Shown: positions 1 to 9,074, counted from the first letter of the stretch. The stretch is DNA of 64,000 nucleotides from Schaalia suimastitidis DSM 15538 (GCF_000429105.1 NZ_KE386848.1:245064-309063); one strand, 5' to 3'. Numbers and translations: made by a program. Notes: generated by a model from the letters alone, not told the origin.

Positions 1-732
1 GCCTGTTTCACCGATGCAGGCACAGGCGTGAGTCCTTTTCGGCACAACTACGGCTTCCATGTTGGTGACAACCCAAACCAGGTGCGTCAGCGGCGCGAAG
101 CCCTTGCACGTGCATGTGGGCGCTCCATCGTGTGGATGGACCAGTATCACAGCATCGAGGTGGCACTTATCGACCGGTCAACGCCACATGCTAGGGATGA
201 CTCACTTCAGTACGCGACTGTGCGCGCTGATGCGGTGATAATCGACGCACGTACCTGGGACGATGCGCCCGCTGCAGCAGTCATGGTGGCAGATTGCCTG
301 CCTGTCCTTATCGCAACAGCGGATGGCGCGGTGGTGGCAGCTGTCCACGCAGGGCGGAAAGGGCTGCTCGGCGGCATCCTCACACGTGTGATCGATACCG
401 TCGCTCACCTGGGCTATCCCGCGCAGACACTGAGTGCAGCCTTAGGGCCAGCAGCGTGCGGTCAGTGCTACGAAGTACCTGAGTATATGCGTGACGAGGC
501 GCGAGTGACCCACCCTGCAGCGGCTTCGCAGACACGGCGGGCGAGTGCGGCCATCGACCTGAGAGCTGGGGCTCGTGAAGAACTCGCGGACCTAGGCGTG
601 ACCCTTGCCGTTGATGATGCACGCTGCACCATTGAAGACCTCGCTCTTCATTCCTATCGGCGCAACAAAGTCTGTGGACGTCAGGTAGGGCTTATCGTTC
701 CCAGAAGCGGCGCCGGGATCACAATCGCATAA
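1..732 (+). CDS. pgeF: Polyphenol oxidase/laccase-domain protein, YlmD/YfiH type (5' truncated)
   Basis: The reading frame is open from base 1 and ends at TAA 730-732, so the gene begins outside the window. The visible start, with FTDAGTGVS then HVGDN, is the conserved N-terminal part of the family, so the in-frame GTG at 28 is internal and not the true start. Family motifs follow: MVADCLPVL near residue 95, VHAGRKG (usually HAGWRG) near 115 and GPAACGQCYEVPE near 145, which carry the Cys/His metal and active-site residues. Members act as multicopper-like oxidases or as purine nucleoside phosphorylase/adenosine deaminase. In Actinobacteria the gene normally lies between ftsZ and sepF, and sepF follows here. 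The Arg-Lys in place of Trp-Arg in the HAG motif is a mild deviation. The family is clear; the reaction in this organism is not. Confidence 0.88.
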   Translation, partial: ACFTDAGTGVSPFRHNYGFHVGDNPNQVRQRREALARACGRSIVWMDQYHSIEVALIDRSTPHARDDSLQYATVRADAVIIDARTWDDAPAAAVMVADCLPVLIATADGAVVAAVHAGRKGLLGGILTRVIDTVAHLGYPAQTLSAALGPAACGQCYEVPEYMRDEARVTHPAAASQTRRASAAIDLRAGAREELADLGVTLAVDDARCTIEDLALHSYRRNKVCGRQVGLIVPRSGAGITIA

Positions 733-832
733 ATCTGAGGTCCTACTTGCGACACACCGCACCTGTACGCCAATAGATTGACGCGCACGCATTACCTTGG
801 CACCAGTACTACCGCGGTGGAAAGAGGCAGTT

Positions 833-1279
833 ATGGCAGACACATTTGGTGCACGCGCTCGACGTTTTATGGGCTGGCACCGTCCTGATGACGTTGACAT
901 CGAGCAGGACTTCTTCGATATTGAAGAAGATCTGGCTGAGGTGACGCCTCTGACCCCTATTCGCAGTGAGGCCGATACGCCTCGCATTCAAGACACGCCC
1001 ACAAAGGATCGTATGCGCATCGTGACCTTCCATCCGACGTCGTACAGTGACGCGTTGCCTGTCGGTGAGGCGTTCAGGGATGGCTCACCTGTCATCCTTA
1101 ACCTTTCTGATATGAGCGACGAAGATGCACGCCGTATCGTCGATTTCGCGGCGGGACTCACCTTTGGTTTACAGGGCGTCATTAAGCGCGTCACCTCAGG
1201 TGTTTTCCTGCTGTCTCCGAAGTCGGTCGAGGTTTCTGGCGAAGGTAACGCCTCACGCCACGGCTCCCTGTTTAACTGA
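833..1279 (+). CDS. sepF: Cell division protein SepF
   Basis: A 148-residue protein with the SepF layout: a short N-terminal membrane-binding helix (MADTFGARARRFMGWH), an acidic linker, and a C-terminal domain from about residue 60 with MRIVTFHPTSY and GEAFRDGSPVILNLSDM. That domain polymerises and binds the FtsZ tail, anchoring the Z ring to the membrane in organisms without FtsA. The frame extends upstream to 797, but ATG 833 is preferred: it follows GGAAAGAGG by a few bases and gives the expected short N-terminus. Its place between pgeF and a YggT-type gene is the usual division-cluster order. Confidence 0.93.
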   Translation: MADTFGARARRFMGWHRPDDVDIEQDFFDIEEDLAEVTPLTPIRSEADTPRIQDTPTKDRMRIVTFHPTSYSDALPVGEAFRDGSPVILNLSDMSDEDARRIVDFAAGLTFGLQGVIKRVTSGVFLLSPKSVEVSGEGNASRHGSLFN

Positions 1280-1287
1280 GGCATCCA

Positions 1288-1611
1288 TTGTCTGCATTGC
1301 TGTACTGGCTTGGAGTGTCAGTATCGATTGTGGCAAGCATCTACCTTGTAGTGCTGTTTGCGCGCGTCATACTCGACTGGGTCCGCTTTTTCCGTCCGCT
1401 GTGGCGACCAAGCGGTGTGCTTCTGCCCGTAGCGAATCTTACCTATGTGTTGACTGACCCACCTTTGCGTCTAATGAGGCGATATATCCCACCTCTGCGA
1501 TTGGGGCAGGGATTCGCCTTTGATGTGGGCTTTATGATCGTCTTTTTATGCGTAATCCTGCTACAACGCTGCGGCCTGTGGCTACAGTCGCTGGGGGTTT
1601 CACTTATTTAA
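1288..1611 (+). CDS. YggT-family small membrane protein
   Basis: A 107-residue protein with hydrophobic segments at about 5-27 and 80-103 and an amphipathic middle containing DPPLRLMRRYIPPLRLG, the typical YggT motif. It starts at TTG 1288, only 8 bases after the sepF stop, so it is probably co-translated with sepF. The family sits in sepF-wag31 clusters of Gram-positive bacteria and is linked to membrane or division functions, but its molecular role is not defined. No other in-frame start gives a better N-terminus. Confidence 0.85.
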   Translation: MSALLYWLGVSVSIVASIYLVVLFARVILDWVRFFRPLWRPSGVLLPVANLTYVLTDPPLRLMRRYIPPLRLGQGFAFDVGFMIVFLCVILLQRCGLWLQSLGVSLI

Positions 1612-1632
1612 AATGTGACTACTGGTGTTAAT

Positions 1633-1661
1633 GTGACAGGTATTCAGTTATCATCTTTAAT
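1633..1661 (+). promoter_or_regulatory. Possible promoter for wag31
   Basis: GTGACA at 1633-1638 and TTTAAT at 1656-1661 are separated by 17 bases, about 90 bases before the wag31 start, in an AT-richer gap. This resembles a housekeeping promoter. It is inferred from base pattern only. Confidence 0.35.
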
Positions 1662-1751
1662 GAAGCGAATGACGGGTCATCGCCCACGGTGATCCGAAGT
1701 GCAGCAAAACCCTTTGTTTGCACTGCATCCGGAAAACCGAGAGGCAAGGAT

Positions 1752-2411
1752 ATGGCTCTTCTCACCACAGAGGACGTGCTCAACAAGAAGTTTCAGTACG
1801 TCAAGTTCCGTGAGGGATACGATCAGGTAGAGGTTGACGAATTCCTCGACGAGGTCGTTTCCACGATCTACACCCTGCAAGAGGAAAACCGCGACCTGAA
1901 GGCAAAGCTTGAGGAAGCGGAGCGTCGCCTCGCTGAGGCGGGCGAAGCCCCAGCCCCTTATGAGACGCAAACGGTACCAGCCGTTGTCGTCAACGACGAA
2001 GAGCTCCTTGCTGCGCAGGCGCGTATTGCTGAACTTGAAGCTGAACTTGAGCAGGCGCGTCTAGCAGAAGCAGCGCCGGTTGCGCAGGTACTGCCTGTCG
2101 CGGAATCACCGCTTGACGCTGAATCTGCAACGTCGATGCTTGCCCTCGCGCAGCGCGTACATGACGAATACGTGCGCGATGGTCGTGAAGAATCCGAGCG
2201 CATTATTGCTGATGCCCGCACCAAGGGTGACGAAATCGTTGCCGATGCACAACGTCAGCATGAGTCAATACTTGCTCAACTCGACCACGAACGCGGTCTC
2301 CTTGAAAGCAAGATCAACGAACTGCGTGGCTTCGAATCTGAATACCGCACCAACCTCCGCTCTCACCTTGAGGGCCTCTTGTCCGAGGTTAACCGCGGCA
2401 ACGAGGCGTGA
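1752..2411 (+). CDS. wag31: DivIVA-family polar growth protein Wag31
   Basis: A 219-residue protein. The N-terminal DivIVA lipid-binding domain (MALLTTEDVLNKKFQYVKFR, then GYDQVEVDEFLDEV) spans roughly residues 1-60. An Ala/Glu-rich coiled coil, a proline-containing linker and a second coiled coil follow (about 130-215). Wag31/DivIVA senses negative membrane curvature, gathers at poles and recruits the wall elongation machinery in Actinobacteria. ATG 1752 follows GAGAGGCAAGGAT and matches the family N-terminus; the frame opens at 1689 but that extension has no family similarity. A strong GC-rich hairpin lies just downstream. Confidence 0.94.
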   Translation: MALLTTEDVLNKKFQYVKFREGYDQVEVDEFLDEVVSTIYTLQEENRDLKAKLEEAERRLAEAGEAPAPYETQTVPAVVVNDEELLAAQARIAELEAELEQARLAEAAPVAQVLPVAESPLDAESATSMLALAQRVHDEYVRDGREESERIIADARTKGDEIVADAQRQHESILAQLDHERGLLESKINELRGFESEYRTNLRSHLEGLLSEVNRGNEA

Positions 2412-2429
2412 CACGCATACATGGACGCT

Positions 2430-2468
2430 GACAGGGGCGGCGGTGCAGATAGCGCCGCCGCCCCTGTC
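2430..2468 (+). terminator. GC-rich hairpin after wag31
   Basis: Perfect 14-bp inverted repeat (arms 2430-2443 and 2455-2468, loop of 11) starting 18 bases after the wag31 stop. There is no clear T-run, as is common for actinobacterial terminators. It lies inside the upstream-extended lspA frame, which argues that lspA starts after it. Confidence 0.7.
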
Positions 2469-2495
2469 ATGTCATTACAGGCAACGAAAGTAGAT

Positions 2496-3026
2496 ATGGC
2501 GACTTCGACACCACATACACGCAGATACATACTTGCTTTCACTATCGCGCTCGTCGCAGCGCTAGCAGATCAGCTGACAAAGCTATGGGCGTTACACGCT
2601 CTGGCTGACGGAAGTCGTATCCCTCTGATCGGTTCCTACCTCTCGCTGCGTTTAACCTTTAACCCAGGTGCCGCCTTTTCGCTGGGTAGCCAAAGCACGT
2701 GGATCTTCACGATTCTGTCAATTGTTATTCTCATCGGCCTAGTCGCCGCCGTCCATAAATTTGCCTCACTGCGATATGCCGCTGTTTTTGGTTTGCTCGC
2801 TGGGGGAGCTGTCGGTAACCTCATTGACCGACTTACGCAACCACCAGGCTTTGGTATCGGGCACGTTGTGGACTTCATTGACTACAACGGATACTTCGTA
2901 GGTAATGTCGCTGATATCTGGATCGTATGTGCGGCCTGTAGTCTTGCCATCCTTGCCTTCTTCGCACCACAAGATGCCAGCACGCGAAACGATGCGTCGC
3001 CTCGTACCGCCGTCAAGGAGGGGTAA
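2496..3026 (+). CDS. lspA: Lipoprotein signal peptidase (signal peptidase II)
   Basis: A 176-residue membrane aspartyl protease that removes signal peptides from prolipoproteins after diacylglyceryl transfer. About four membrane segments are visible. Signature blocks are FNPGAAFS near residue 52, [11 protein letters not shown] near 108 and NVADIWI near 138; the Asp residues in NLIDR and NVADIW are the catalytic pair. ATG 2496 is preferred because the longer frame (to 2421) runs through the strong hairpin at 2430-2468. ATG 2469 is an alternative. It is followed after 2 bases by an RluD-type gene, the usual lspA-rluD pair. A lipoprotein substrate is encoded here by the solute-binding gene at 9255. 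Confidence 0.93.
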   Translation: MATSTPHTRRYILAFTIALVAALADQLTKLWALHALADGSRIPLIGSYLSLRLTFNPGAAFSLGSQSTWIFTILSIVILIGLVAAVHKFASLRYAAVFGLLAGGAVGNLIDRLTQPPGFGIGHVVDFIDYNGYFVGNVADIWIVCAACSLAILAFFAPQDASTRNDASPRTAVKEG

Positions 3027-3028
3027 GC

Positions 3029-3946
3029 GTGCCTGATATTCGCTACCTCCCGGTGCCTGATGCACTCGTCGGTGACCGAGTGGATGCTGCACTTTCGCGT
3101 TTACTGGGCATGTCACGAAGCAAATGTGCTGAACTCGTCGAAAACGGTTCAGTACTGGTCAACGGTGCAGTTGCCGCGAAGTCCACCAAATTGACAGCAA
3201 CCGACATCATTGAAGTCACCATGCCGTCTCCACAGGTCACACTACCACCCGTGGTAGGCATGGAGATCCTCTACGACGATGACGATATCGTCGTTGTCGA
3301 CAAACCCGTGGGCACGGCAGCACACACGGGCCCTGGCTGGAGCGGACCAACGGTTCTGGGGAATCTCGAGGCAGCTGGATACCGTATCACCACCCATGGT
3401 CCGCCTGAACGTCAAGGTATCGTCCACCGTCTTGACGTCGGCACTTCGGGTGCAATGATGGTGGCAAAATCTGACCGCGCCTACTCAGTGATGAAACGTG
3501 CCTTCAAAGAACGCAACGTCACAAAGATCTATCATGCACTCGTAGCTGGTCACCCCGACCCTGACAGTGGCACCATTGACGCCCCGATAGGACGTCACCC
3601 ATCGCGCGAATGGCGTATGGCAGTCATTGACGGCGGCAAAGCGGCCATCACTCACTACGACACGCTAGAACTAGTTGCAGGCGCAGCCCTATTGCGAGTC
3701 CACTTAGAAACAGGACGGACCCACCAAATACGTGTCCATATGGCTGCGGTCGGGCATCCATGTGTTGGCGACGTCTTTTACGGCGCCGACAAAGTACAGG
3801 CAGCCGCCCTCGGTTTGGAACGCCAATGGCTCCACGCCGTTGAACTCGGTTTCATCCACCCCACGACCGGCTTGCCTGTCACCGTTTATTCGCCCTACCC
3901 AGCTGACCTTGATGCCGCTTTGACCCAGCTTCGAGGTGGCCGCTGA
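3029..3946 (+). CDS. RluD-type 23S rRNA pseudouridine synthase
   Basis: A 305-residue RluA/RluD-family enzyme that converts uridines to pseudouridine, typically in helix 69 of 23S rRNA. An S4 RNA-binding domain lies at about 14-75 ([25 protein letters not shown]). The catalytic domain carries HRLDVGTSG near residue 135 with the nucleophilic Asp, and [11 protein letters not shown] near 228. It starts at GTG 3029, right behind AGGAGGGG, and its stop overlaps the next start by one base. RluD-like specificity is inferred from context; the exact uridines modified cannot be read from sequence. Confidence 0.9.
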   Translation: MPDIRYLPVPDALVGDRVDAALSRLLGMSRSKCAELVENGSVLVNGAVAAKSTKLTATDIIEVTMPSPQVTLPPVVGMEILYDDDDIVVVDKPVGTAAHTGPGWSGPTVLGNLEAAGYRITTHGPPERQGIVHRLDVGTSGAMMVAKSDRAYSVMKRAFKERNVTKIYHALVAGHPDPDSGTIDAPIGRHPSREWRMAVIDGGKAAITHYDTLELVAGAALLRVHLETGRTHQIRVHMAAVGHPCVGDVFYGADKVQAAALGLERQWLHAVELGFIHPTTGLPVTVYSPYPADLDAALTQLRGGR

Positions 3947-4428
3947 TGAGCTACCACATTACCGTTGCCGATACGCTTGACTTGCGACTTGCCGAACACG
4001 CTGTACGTTGGGATGTTTTCGTCTGCGAACAACATGTTCCCTTCGTCTTAGAAATTGACAGTCACGACTTCGATCCGCGTGTGATCCACCTAGTGGCACT
4101 GCCAGATGAAGCCTATGGGCAACAAGCGTTAGGATGCGTTCGCATCCTTACTGATTCACCTGGGCACTACCATCTTGGGCGCCTGGCCGTACGCGCTCAG
4201 GCGCGCGGAATGCGTCTTGGACATGCCCTTGTCGAGGCGGTTCATGACTACGTGGCCAAGTCGACACCATGCAGTGAAGAGGCCTGCGTTGTGCTCAACG
4301 CACAGCTTCAGGCGCAAGGATTCTATGAACGTGCTGGATATCGCGCCACTAGTCGGGCAGTTTTTCTTGACGCAGGTATCGAACACCAAGAAATGATCCG
4401 CGTGGTAGCCGGACGCGCCGCCCACTAG
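3946..4428 (+). CDS. GNAT-family N-acetyltransferase
   Basis: A 160-residue protein of the acetyl-CoA-dependent GNAT superfamily. The acetyl-CoA binding motif A is visible as LGRLAVRAQARGMRLGHALVEAV (about residues 79-102, written here as the R-x-x-G-M/x-G-x-A loop region around RGMRLG), followed by an aromatic-rich C-terminal part with AQLQAQGFYERAGY. The VFVCEQHVPF start resembles ElaA/YjcF-like members. ATG 3946 overlaps the pseudouridine synthase stop by one base, so it is translationally coupled. Substrate unknown. Confidence 0.8.
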   Translation: MSYHITVADTLDLRLAEHAVRWDVFVCEQHVPFVLEIDSHDFDPRVIHLVALPDEAYGQQALGCVRILTDSPGHYHLGRLAVRAQARGMRLGHALVEAVHDYVAKSTPCSEEACVVLNAQLQAQGFYERAGYRATSRAVFLDAGIEHQEMIRVVAGRAAH

Positions 4429-4431
4429 ACT
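4426..4431 (+). promoter_or_regulatory. Predicted -10 element giving a leaderless dnaE mRNA
   Basis: TAGACT lies exactly 6 bases before ATG 4438, with no Shine-Dalgarno sequence between. TAnnnT at this distance is the hallmark of leaderless transcripts in Actinobacteria, where transcription starts at the start codon. The same geometry occurs before hisD and rsmD in this window. Confidence 0.5.
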
Positions 4432-4437
4432 CTACCT

Positions 4438-7400
4438 ATGGCCTCCACCGACTCTTTCGTTCACCTCCACAACCACTCCGAATACTCCATGTTGGACGGT
4501 GCTGCGAAGATCAAACCGATGGTGGCTGAAGCTGCACGACTGGGGCAACCAGCCATTGGCCTTACAGACCACGGATACCTCTTTGGGGCCTACGAATTCT
4601 ATGCGGCAGCAAAAGCCGCGGGTATTAAACCCATCATCGGCCTCGAAGCTTATGTCACACCGGGCACATCACGCTTTGACCGCCAGAAAGTGACCTGGGG
4701 TGAGCCATGGCAACGCGCAGACGACGTTTCAGCAGGCGGCTCCTACAATCACCTCACACTTATCGCCTACAACACGACGGGCGTCCATAATCTTTTCCGC
4801 CTCGGCTCGCAAGCTTCCCTTGAAGGCCAATTCGGCAAATGGCCCCGTGCCGACAGAGAATTACTTGAACGCTACCACGAAGGTCTCATTGTCTTTACCG
4901 GATGCCCTTCTGGTGCGGTCCAAACACGTATGCGCCTGGGGCAATGGGACGAAGCGGTGCGTGAAGCAGCGGAATTGCGCGACATTTTCGGTCCCGAAAA
5001 TTTCTATGTCGAAATCATGGATCACGGCATCGAATTCGAACGACGTACACAAAAACAACTCCTTGAGCTTGCGCGCCTGATGGACGCACCGTTGGTTGCC
5101 ACCAATGACGCGCATTACGTGAAGAAAGAAGACCGTAAAGTACAAGACGCCCTGCTGTGCATTAACTCCGGGTCCCGTATTTCTGACCCGGATCGCTTCA
5201 AATTCGATGGTGACGGCTACTACATACGCCCCTCCGAGGAAATGCGGACAATCTGGAAAGAACTGCCTCACGCTTGCGACGCTACCCTCGAAATCGCCGA
5301 ACGATCCGAAGTGGAGTTTCGTACTACCCGTGAAGGCGCCTCGTATATGCCAGAGCCGCCAGTGCCAGCAGGGGAGGACCAAACATCGTGGTTTATTCAC
5401 GAGGTGGAACGCGGCCTGCAGCTTCGCTTCCCTAACGGGGTACCTGAGGAGGTCCGCAAACAAGCAGAATACGAACAGGGCGTCATTATCGACATGGGCT
5501 TCCCTGGTTACTTCCTCACCGTGGCGGACTACATTAACTGGGCGAAAGAACAGGGGATCCGTGTCGGCCCAGGCCGAGGTTCGGGTGCGGGTTCCATGGT
5601 CGCCTATGCTATGCGGATCACCGAACTGAACCCCCTTGAACACGGCCTTATTTTTGAACGCTTCCTTAACCCTGAGCGTGTGTCCATGCCTGACTTCGAT
5701 ATTGACTTCGACGAACGTCGGCGCGATGAAGTCATCGAATACGTCAAACGCAAATACGGTGAAGAACGCATTAGCCAGGTCGTCACCTACGGCACAATCA
5801 AAACAAAACAGGCCCTGAAAGACTCAGCTCGTATTTTGGGCCGTGACTTTAAGGTGGGGGAGCAGCTGACTAAGGCGCTGCCGCCGTCGGTGATGGGTAA
5901 AGATATCACCGTTGCAGGTATCTTCAACCCCGAGGACAAACGTTACGCAGAGGCCGCGGAATTTCGTAAATTCCACGAAGAAAACCCTGATGTACATGAG
6001 GTTGTTGATTACGCACTTGGTCTTGAAGGCCTTACCCGACAATGGGGCGTACATGCCTGCGCAGTGATTATGAGCTGCCATCCGCTCATCGACATCATTC
6101 CCATTATGAAACGGCCTCAAGATGGCGCGGTAATTACACAATTTGATTACCCGACCTGTGAAACCCTAGGGCTGCTCAAGATGGACTTCCTGGGGCTGCG
6201 CAACCTCACAGTTATTTCAGATGCCTTGGAAAATATTGCCCTCAACGGTAAAGACGTGCCAGATTTGGACAATATTGGCCTGGATGACAAAGCGACCTAC
6301 GAATTACTAGGACGAGGTGAAACCCTGGGGATTTTCCAGCTTGATGGTGGCGGTATGCGTGACCTTCTTAAGCTGATGAAACCCGACAATTTCGAAGATA
6401 TTTCCGCGGTGGGCGCCCTATATCGACCCGGCCCTATGGGTGCAAACTCCCACACGAATTATGCACTGCGGAAGAATGGGCGCCAAGAGATCACGCCAAT
6501 CCATCCTGAACTGGCTGAGCCACTTGAAGACATCCTTGGTACCACCTACGGTCTGATCGTCTACCAGGAACAGGTCATGCAGATTGCGCAAAAACTTGCC
6601 GGGTACTCCCTTGGGCAAGCAGATATGTTGCGTCGCGCCATGGGCAAGAAAAAGAAGGAAATCCTCGATAAAGAATTCGAACCCTTCAGCAAAGGGATGC
6701 TGGAACATGGCTACTCCATGGATTGCATCAAAACGCTGTGGGACATCCTCGTGCCATTCTCAAACTATGCCTTCAACAAAGCGCACTCGGCGGCCTACGG
6801 ACTGGTCTCTTACTGGACGGCCTACCTGAAAGCCAATTACGTCACCGAATACATGGCAGCGTTGCTGACCTCAACAAAAGACAATAAAGACCGTCGCGCC
6901 CTTTACCTCGCTGAATGTCGCCATCAGGGCATCACAGTGCTTCCCCCTGACGTCAATGCGTCGATGGGCACATTTGCGCCAGACGGCGAAAATGTTCGCT
7001 TCGGCCTGTCCGCAATCCAAAATGTTGGTGCCAACGTCGTAGATGCCATCGTGCAGACGCGCAACGAAAAAGGGGCCTTCCGTTCCTTCCAAGATTTCCT
7101 GGATAAAGTGCCGCAGGTCGTGTGCAATAAACGCACCATCCAGTCGCTCATACGGGCAGGAGCTTTCGACTCTCTTGGCAAGTCCCGGCGCGCTCTCCTT
7201 TCGCGATGCGACGAGGCTATCGACGCCGTGATCGATTTAAAGCGAAACGAGGCGATTGGACAGTTTGACCTTTTTGGTGGCGCTGATATTGGTGGGGGAG
7301 AAGGGCAAGGTCTTGCCATTGAAATCCCTGACCTGCCTGAATACGATCGCAAACAAAAGCTCAGCGAAGAACGTGAAATGCTGGGGCTGTACGTCTCAGA

Positions 7401-7977
7401 CCACCCGTTGTCGGGCCTCGAAAATGCGCTGGCGCGCTACCAGGAGCAAGAAATTGCTGTCGTCGTTGGTGGAGAGGACGCAACAAAGGAACGCAACGTC
7501 AAACTCGCCGGTCTTGTGTCCTCCGTCCAAACAAAGGTGACGAAACAGGGGAACCCGTGGGCGGTGGCAGTACTTGAGGACTTGTCAGGCTCAGTGGAAG
7601 TGTTGTTCTTCCCGCGTGCTTATGAGACGATCCAATCGCACCTTGTGCCCGATATAATCGTCCAAATTGAAGGAAGAACCAGCATTCGTGACGAGCAAAT
7701 CAGCGTATACGGGCAATCAATGACCCTGCTCGATTTGCGTGAAGACACCGATACGCCACTGGATCTGATGTTGCCTGCCATTTCGTGTACGCCAGAAAAT
7801 CTTGCGCGCTTAAAGGATGTATTGGAGTCATTCCCCGGTGCCTCACCTGTGCGGTTGCATGTGAAAGATCCTGAGCGGACAACAGTCGTTGAGCTTGACG
7901 CAAAACTCAGGGTGTCGCAGACCTCTGCATTCTTTGCAGAGGTGAAGGCGATTGTCGGGCCAAACGGCGTCTTATAG
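4438..7977 (+). CDS. dnaE: DNA polymerase III alpha subunit
   Basis: The replicative polymerase subunit, 1179 residues, a typical DnaE1 length. Domains in order: PHP domain (HLHNHSEYSMLDG at the N-terminus, TDHG near 46), the palm with PDFDIDFDERRR near residue 418 holding two catalytic Asp residues, the fingers, a helix-hairpin-helix region near 860-900 and an OB fold near 1000-1080. The third catalytic acid is probably in LLKMDFLGLR. The PHP histidines and acids appear intact, so proofreading activity in PHP is plausible as in actinobacterial DnaE1. It begins at ATG 4438 with a leaderless-type signal and is followed by a repeat-rich spacer. Confidence 0.97.
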   Translation: MASTDSFVHLHNHSEYSMLDGAAKIKPMVAEAARLGQPAIGLTDHGYLFGAYEFYAAAKAAGIKPIIGLEAYVTPGTSRFDRQKVTWGEPWQRADDVSAGGSYNHLTLIAYNTTGVHNLFRLGSQASLEGQFGKWPRADRELLERYHEGLIVFTGCPSGAVQTRMRLGQWDEAVREAAELRDIFGPENFYVEIMDHGIEFERRTQKQLLELARLMDAPLVATNDAHYVKKEDRKVQDALLCINSGSRISDPDRFKFDGDGYYIRPSEEMRTIWKELPHACDATLEIAERSEVEFRTTREGASYMPEPPVPAGEDQTSWFIHEVERGLQLRFPNGVPEEVRKQAEYEQGVIIDMGFPGYFLTVADYINWAKEQGIRVGPGRGSGAGSMVAYAMRITELNPLEHGLIFERFLNPERVSMPDFDIDFDERRRDEVIEYVKRKYGEERISQVVTYGTIKTKQALKDSARILGRDFKVGEQLTKALPPSVMGKDITVAGIFNPEDKRYAEAAEFRKFHEENPDVHEVVDYALGLEGLTRQWGVHACAVIMSCHPLIDIIPIMKRPQDGAVITQFDYPTCETLGLLKMDFLGLRNLTVISDALENIALNGKDVPDLDNIGLDDKATYELLGRGETLGIFQLDGGGMRDLLKLMKPDNFEDISAVGALYRPGPMGANSHTNYALRKNGRQEITPIHPELAEPLEDILGTTYGLIVYQEQVMQIAQKLAGYSLGQADMLRRAMGKKKKEILDKEFEPFSKGMLEHGYSMDCIKTLWDILVPFSNYAFNKAHSAAYGLVSYWTAYLKANYVTEYMAALLTSTKDNKDRRALYLAECRHQGITVLPPDVNASMGTFAPDGENVRFGLSAIQNVGANVVDAIVQTRNEKGAFRSFQDFLDKVPQVVCNKRTIQSLIRAGAFDSLGKSRRALLSRCDEAIDAVIDLKRNEAIGQFDLFGGADIGGGEGQGLAIEIPDLPEYDRKQKLSEEREMLGLYVSDHPLSGLENALARYQEQEIAVVVGGEDATKERNVKLAGLVSSVQTKVTKQGNPWAVAVLEDLSGSVEVLFFPRAYETIQSHLVPDIIVQIEGRTSIRDEQISVYGQSMTLLDLREDTDTPLDLMLPAISCTPENLARLKDVLESFPGASPVRLHVKDPERTTVVELDAKLRVSQTSAFFAEVKAIVGPNGVL

Positions 7978-7980
7978 ACT

Positions 7981-8111
7981 CCGCTTCGCGCACCCTGCGC
8001 TGGCTCGCTTCGCGTCTCTCGCGCTGCCGCTTCGCGCACCCTGCGCTGCCGCTTCGCGCACCCTGCGCTGGCTCGCTTCGCGTCTCTCGCGCTGCCGCTT
8101 CGCGCACCCTG
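7981..8111. repeat. GC-rich tandem repeat, 22/24-bp units in order A-B-A-A-B-A'
   Basis: Two related units alternate: A (22 bp) at 7981, 8027 and 8049, B (24 bp) at 8003 and 8071, and a partial A at 8095-8111. A and B share CGCTTCGCG at the left and GCGCTG at the right. The A+B pair is a 46-bp repeat that occurs twice without change (7981-8026 and 8049-8094). It begins 3 bases after the dnaE stop. Parts such as GCGCACCCTGCGC are self-complementary, so transcripts could fold. Arg/Ala-rich reading frames across it on both strands are by-products of the repeat. Confidence 0.9.
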
Positions 8112-8138
8112 TGGTGGTGTTTCCCGCACCCTGCGCCA

Positions 8139-8219
8139 GTGCCACCTCGCGTCGTGCCCTCCGTCGCCTCCGCTTCGCATCGGCTCCGAGGCCCACCACG
8201 CCGCGACGCGAGGTGGCAC
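8139..8219. repeat. 16-bp perfect inverted repeat with 49-bp spacer
   Basis: GTGCCACCTCGCGTCG at 8139-8154 and its exact complement at 8204-8219. It sits between dnaE and the minus-strand regulator gene, whose ends converge here, so a bidirectional terminator role is possible. The wide spacer makes this less certain. Confidence 0.6.
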
Positions 8220-8268
8220 CTGTTTGAGTGCAGTACCTGTTTGAGCGCTTCACCTGTTTGGTGTGGTG
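8218..8268. repeat. Three 17-bp direct repeats beginning ACCTGTTTG
   Basis: ACCTGTTTG occurs at 8218, 8235 and 8252, exactly 17 bases apart; the first two copies also share AG after it. The block overlaps the right arm of the inverted repeat. The rest of the spacer to 8333 shows no gene. Confidence 0.7.
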
Positions 8269-8333
8269 CCGCTGCTTGAGAGTTGCGGGCCAGTCCTTGC
8301 CGTGACGCGAGGTTCGGCAGTGCTTGGCGTGCT

Positions 8334-9074
8334 CTATTTTGTGATGTCGAGGGCGTGCATCAATGGGGCATAGTGGGCATCGACTGCGTGTAGGTAGGCC
8401 TCGGCATTACCTGCTTCTGCGGCTTCAAGTAGTTTGCGGTGCGCCAAGGCGGTGTCAACCAGATGCTCATTGGTTCCAGTGACCGAAGGAAGCGCACTCA
8501 TATGTACCATCCACATGGCGTTCATCAACTGTTCCGCCAAAGGGTTGTTGATTCGCGAGACAAGAGCGGTGTGGAAGGCAATATCCTCATCCATGAAGGT
8601 GCGTCCCTTTCGGGCTTTGTCCACCATAATGTCGATGAGCGTGTGCAGTTCAGGGTCGTTCACGTCACGCATTGCGGCAACTATTTCATTGGCCATGCCA
8701 CGGTCAAGGACAATACGCACACCAACCACTTGGCGCAGCGCCTCTACTGAATCCGGCGCGACGGAGGCTCGCAGGAGCACAGACTTAATTAGTGGCCTCA
8801 TCGTCATATCGCCAACAAAGGCGCCCTTGCCTTGCTGAACCTTTACTATTTCTAGGGCCTCAAGTTTGCGCAAAGCCTCACGCACGGACGAACGTGAAAC
8901 GCCAAGATCTTCACACAGGCTGCCTTCAGTGGGCAGAGGATCACCCGGCTGAAGGTTATGCGTGAGGATATAGCGCTCAATGGCATCCATGCTGACCTCT
9001 GCACGTGTTTGGAATTGCACTGCATGGGGAAAACGCGCGGACCCGAGCGGTGTGCGCGTCGTGGCGGGCGACAT
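8334..9074 (-). CDS. FadR/GntR-family regulator, probable sialic acid repressor (NanR-like)
   Basis: A 246-residue regulator. The winged helix near residues 28-95 contains LPTEGSLCEDLGVSRSSVREALRKLEALEIV, read here as the LPTE...SRSSVREAL GntR signature. The C-terminal FCD effector domain (about 105-235) has the expected metal-binding acid and His positions (DEDIAFHTAL, HRKLLEA, VDAHY). ATG 9074 is preceded on the minus strand by AGGAG at good distance. It is transcribed away from the sialic acid transport and catabolism operon, and odd-spaced palindromes resembling FadR-family sites lie between them. Control of the nan genes by this protein, with sialic acid or a ManNAc derivative as signal, is inferred from position. 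Confidence 0.82.
   Translation of the reverse strand: MSPATTRTPLGSARFPHAVQFQTRAEVSMDAIERYILTHNLQPGDPLPTEGSLCEDLGVSRSSVREALRKLEALEIVKVQQGKGAFVGDMTMRPLIKSVLLRASVAPDSVEALRQVVGVRIVLDRGMANEIVAAMRDVNDPELHTLIDIMVDKARKGRTFMDEDIAFHTALVSRINNPLAEQLMNAMWMVHMSALPSVTGTNEHLVDTALAHRKLLEAAEAGNAEAYLHAVDAHYAPLMHALDITK

Noticed and set aside
7952-8253. Arg/Ala-rich reading frames on both strands after dnaE
   Set aside because: They arise from the GC-rich repeats, overlap one another on opposite strands and have no credible starts.
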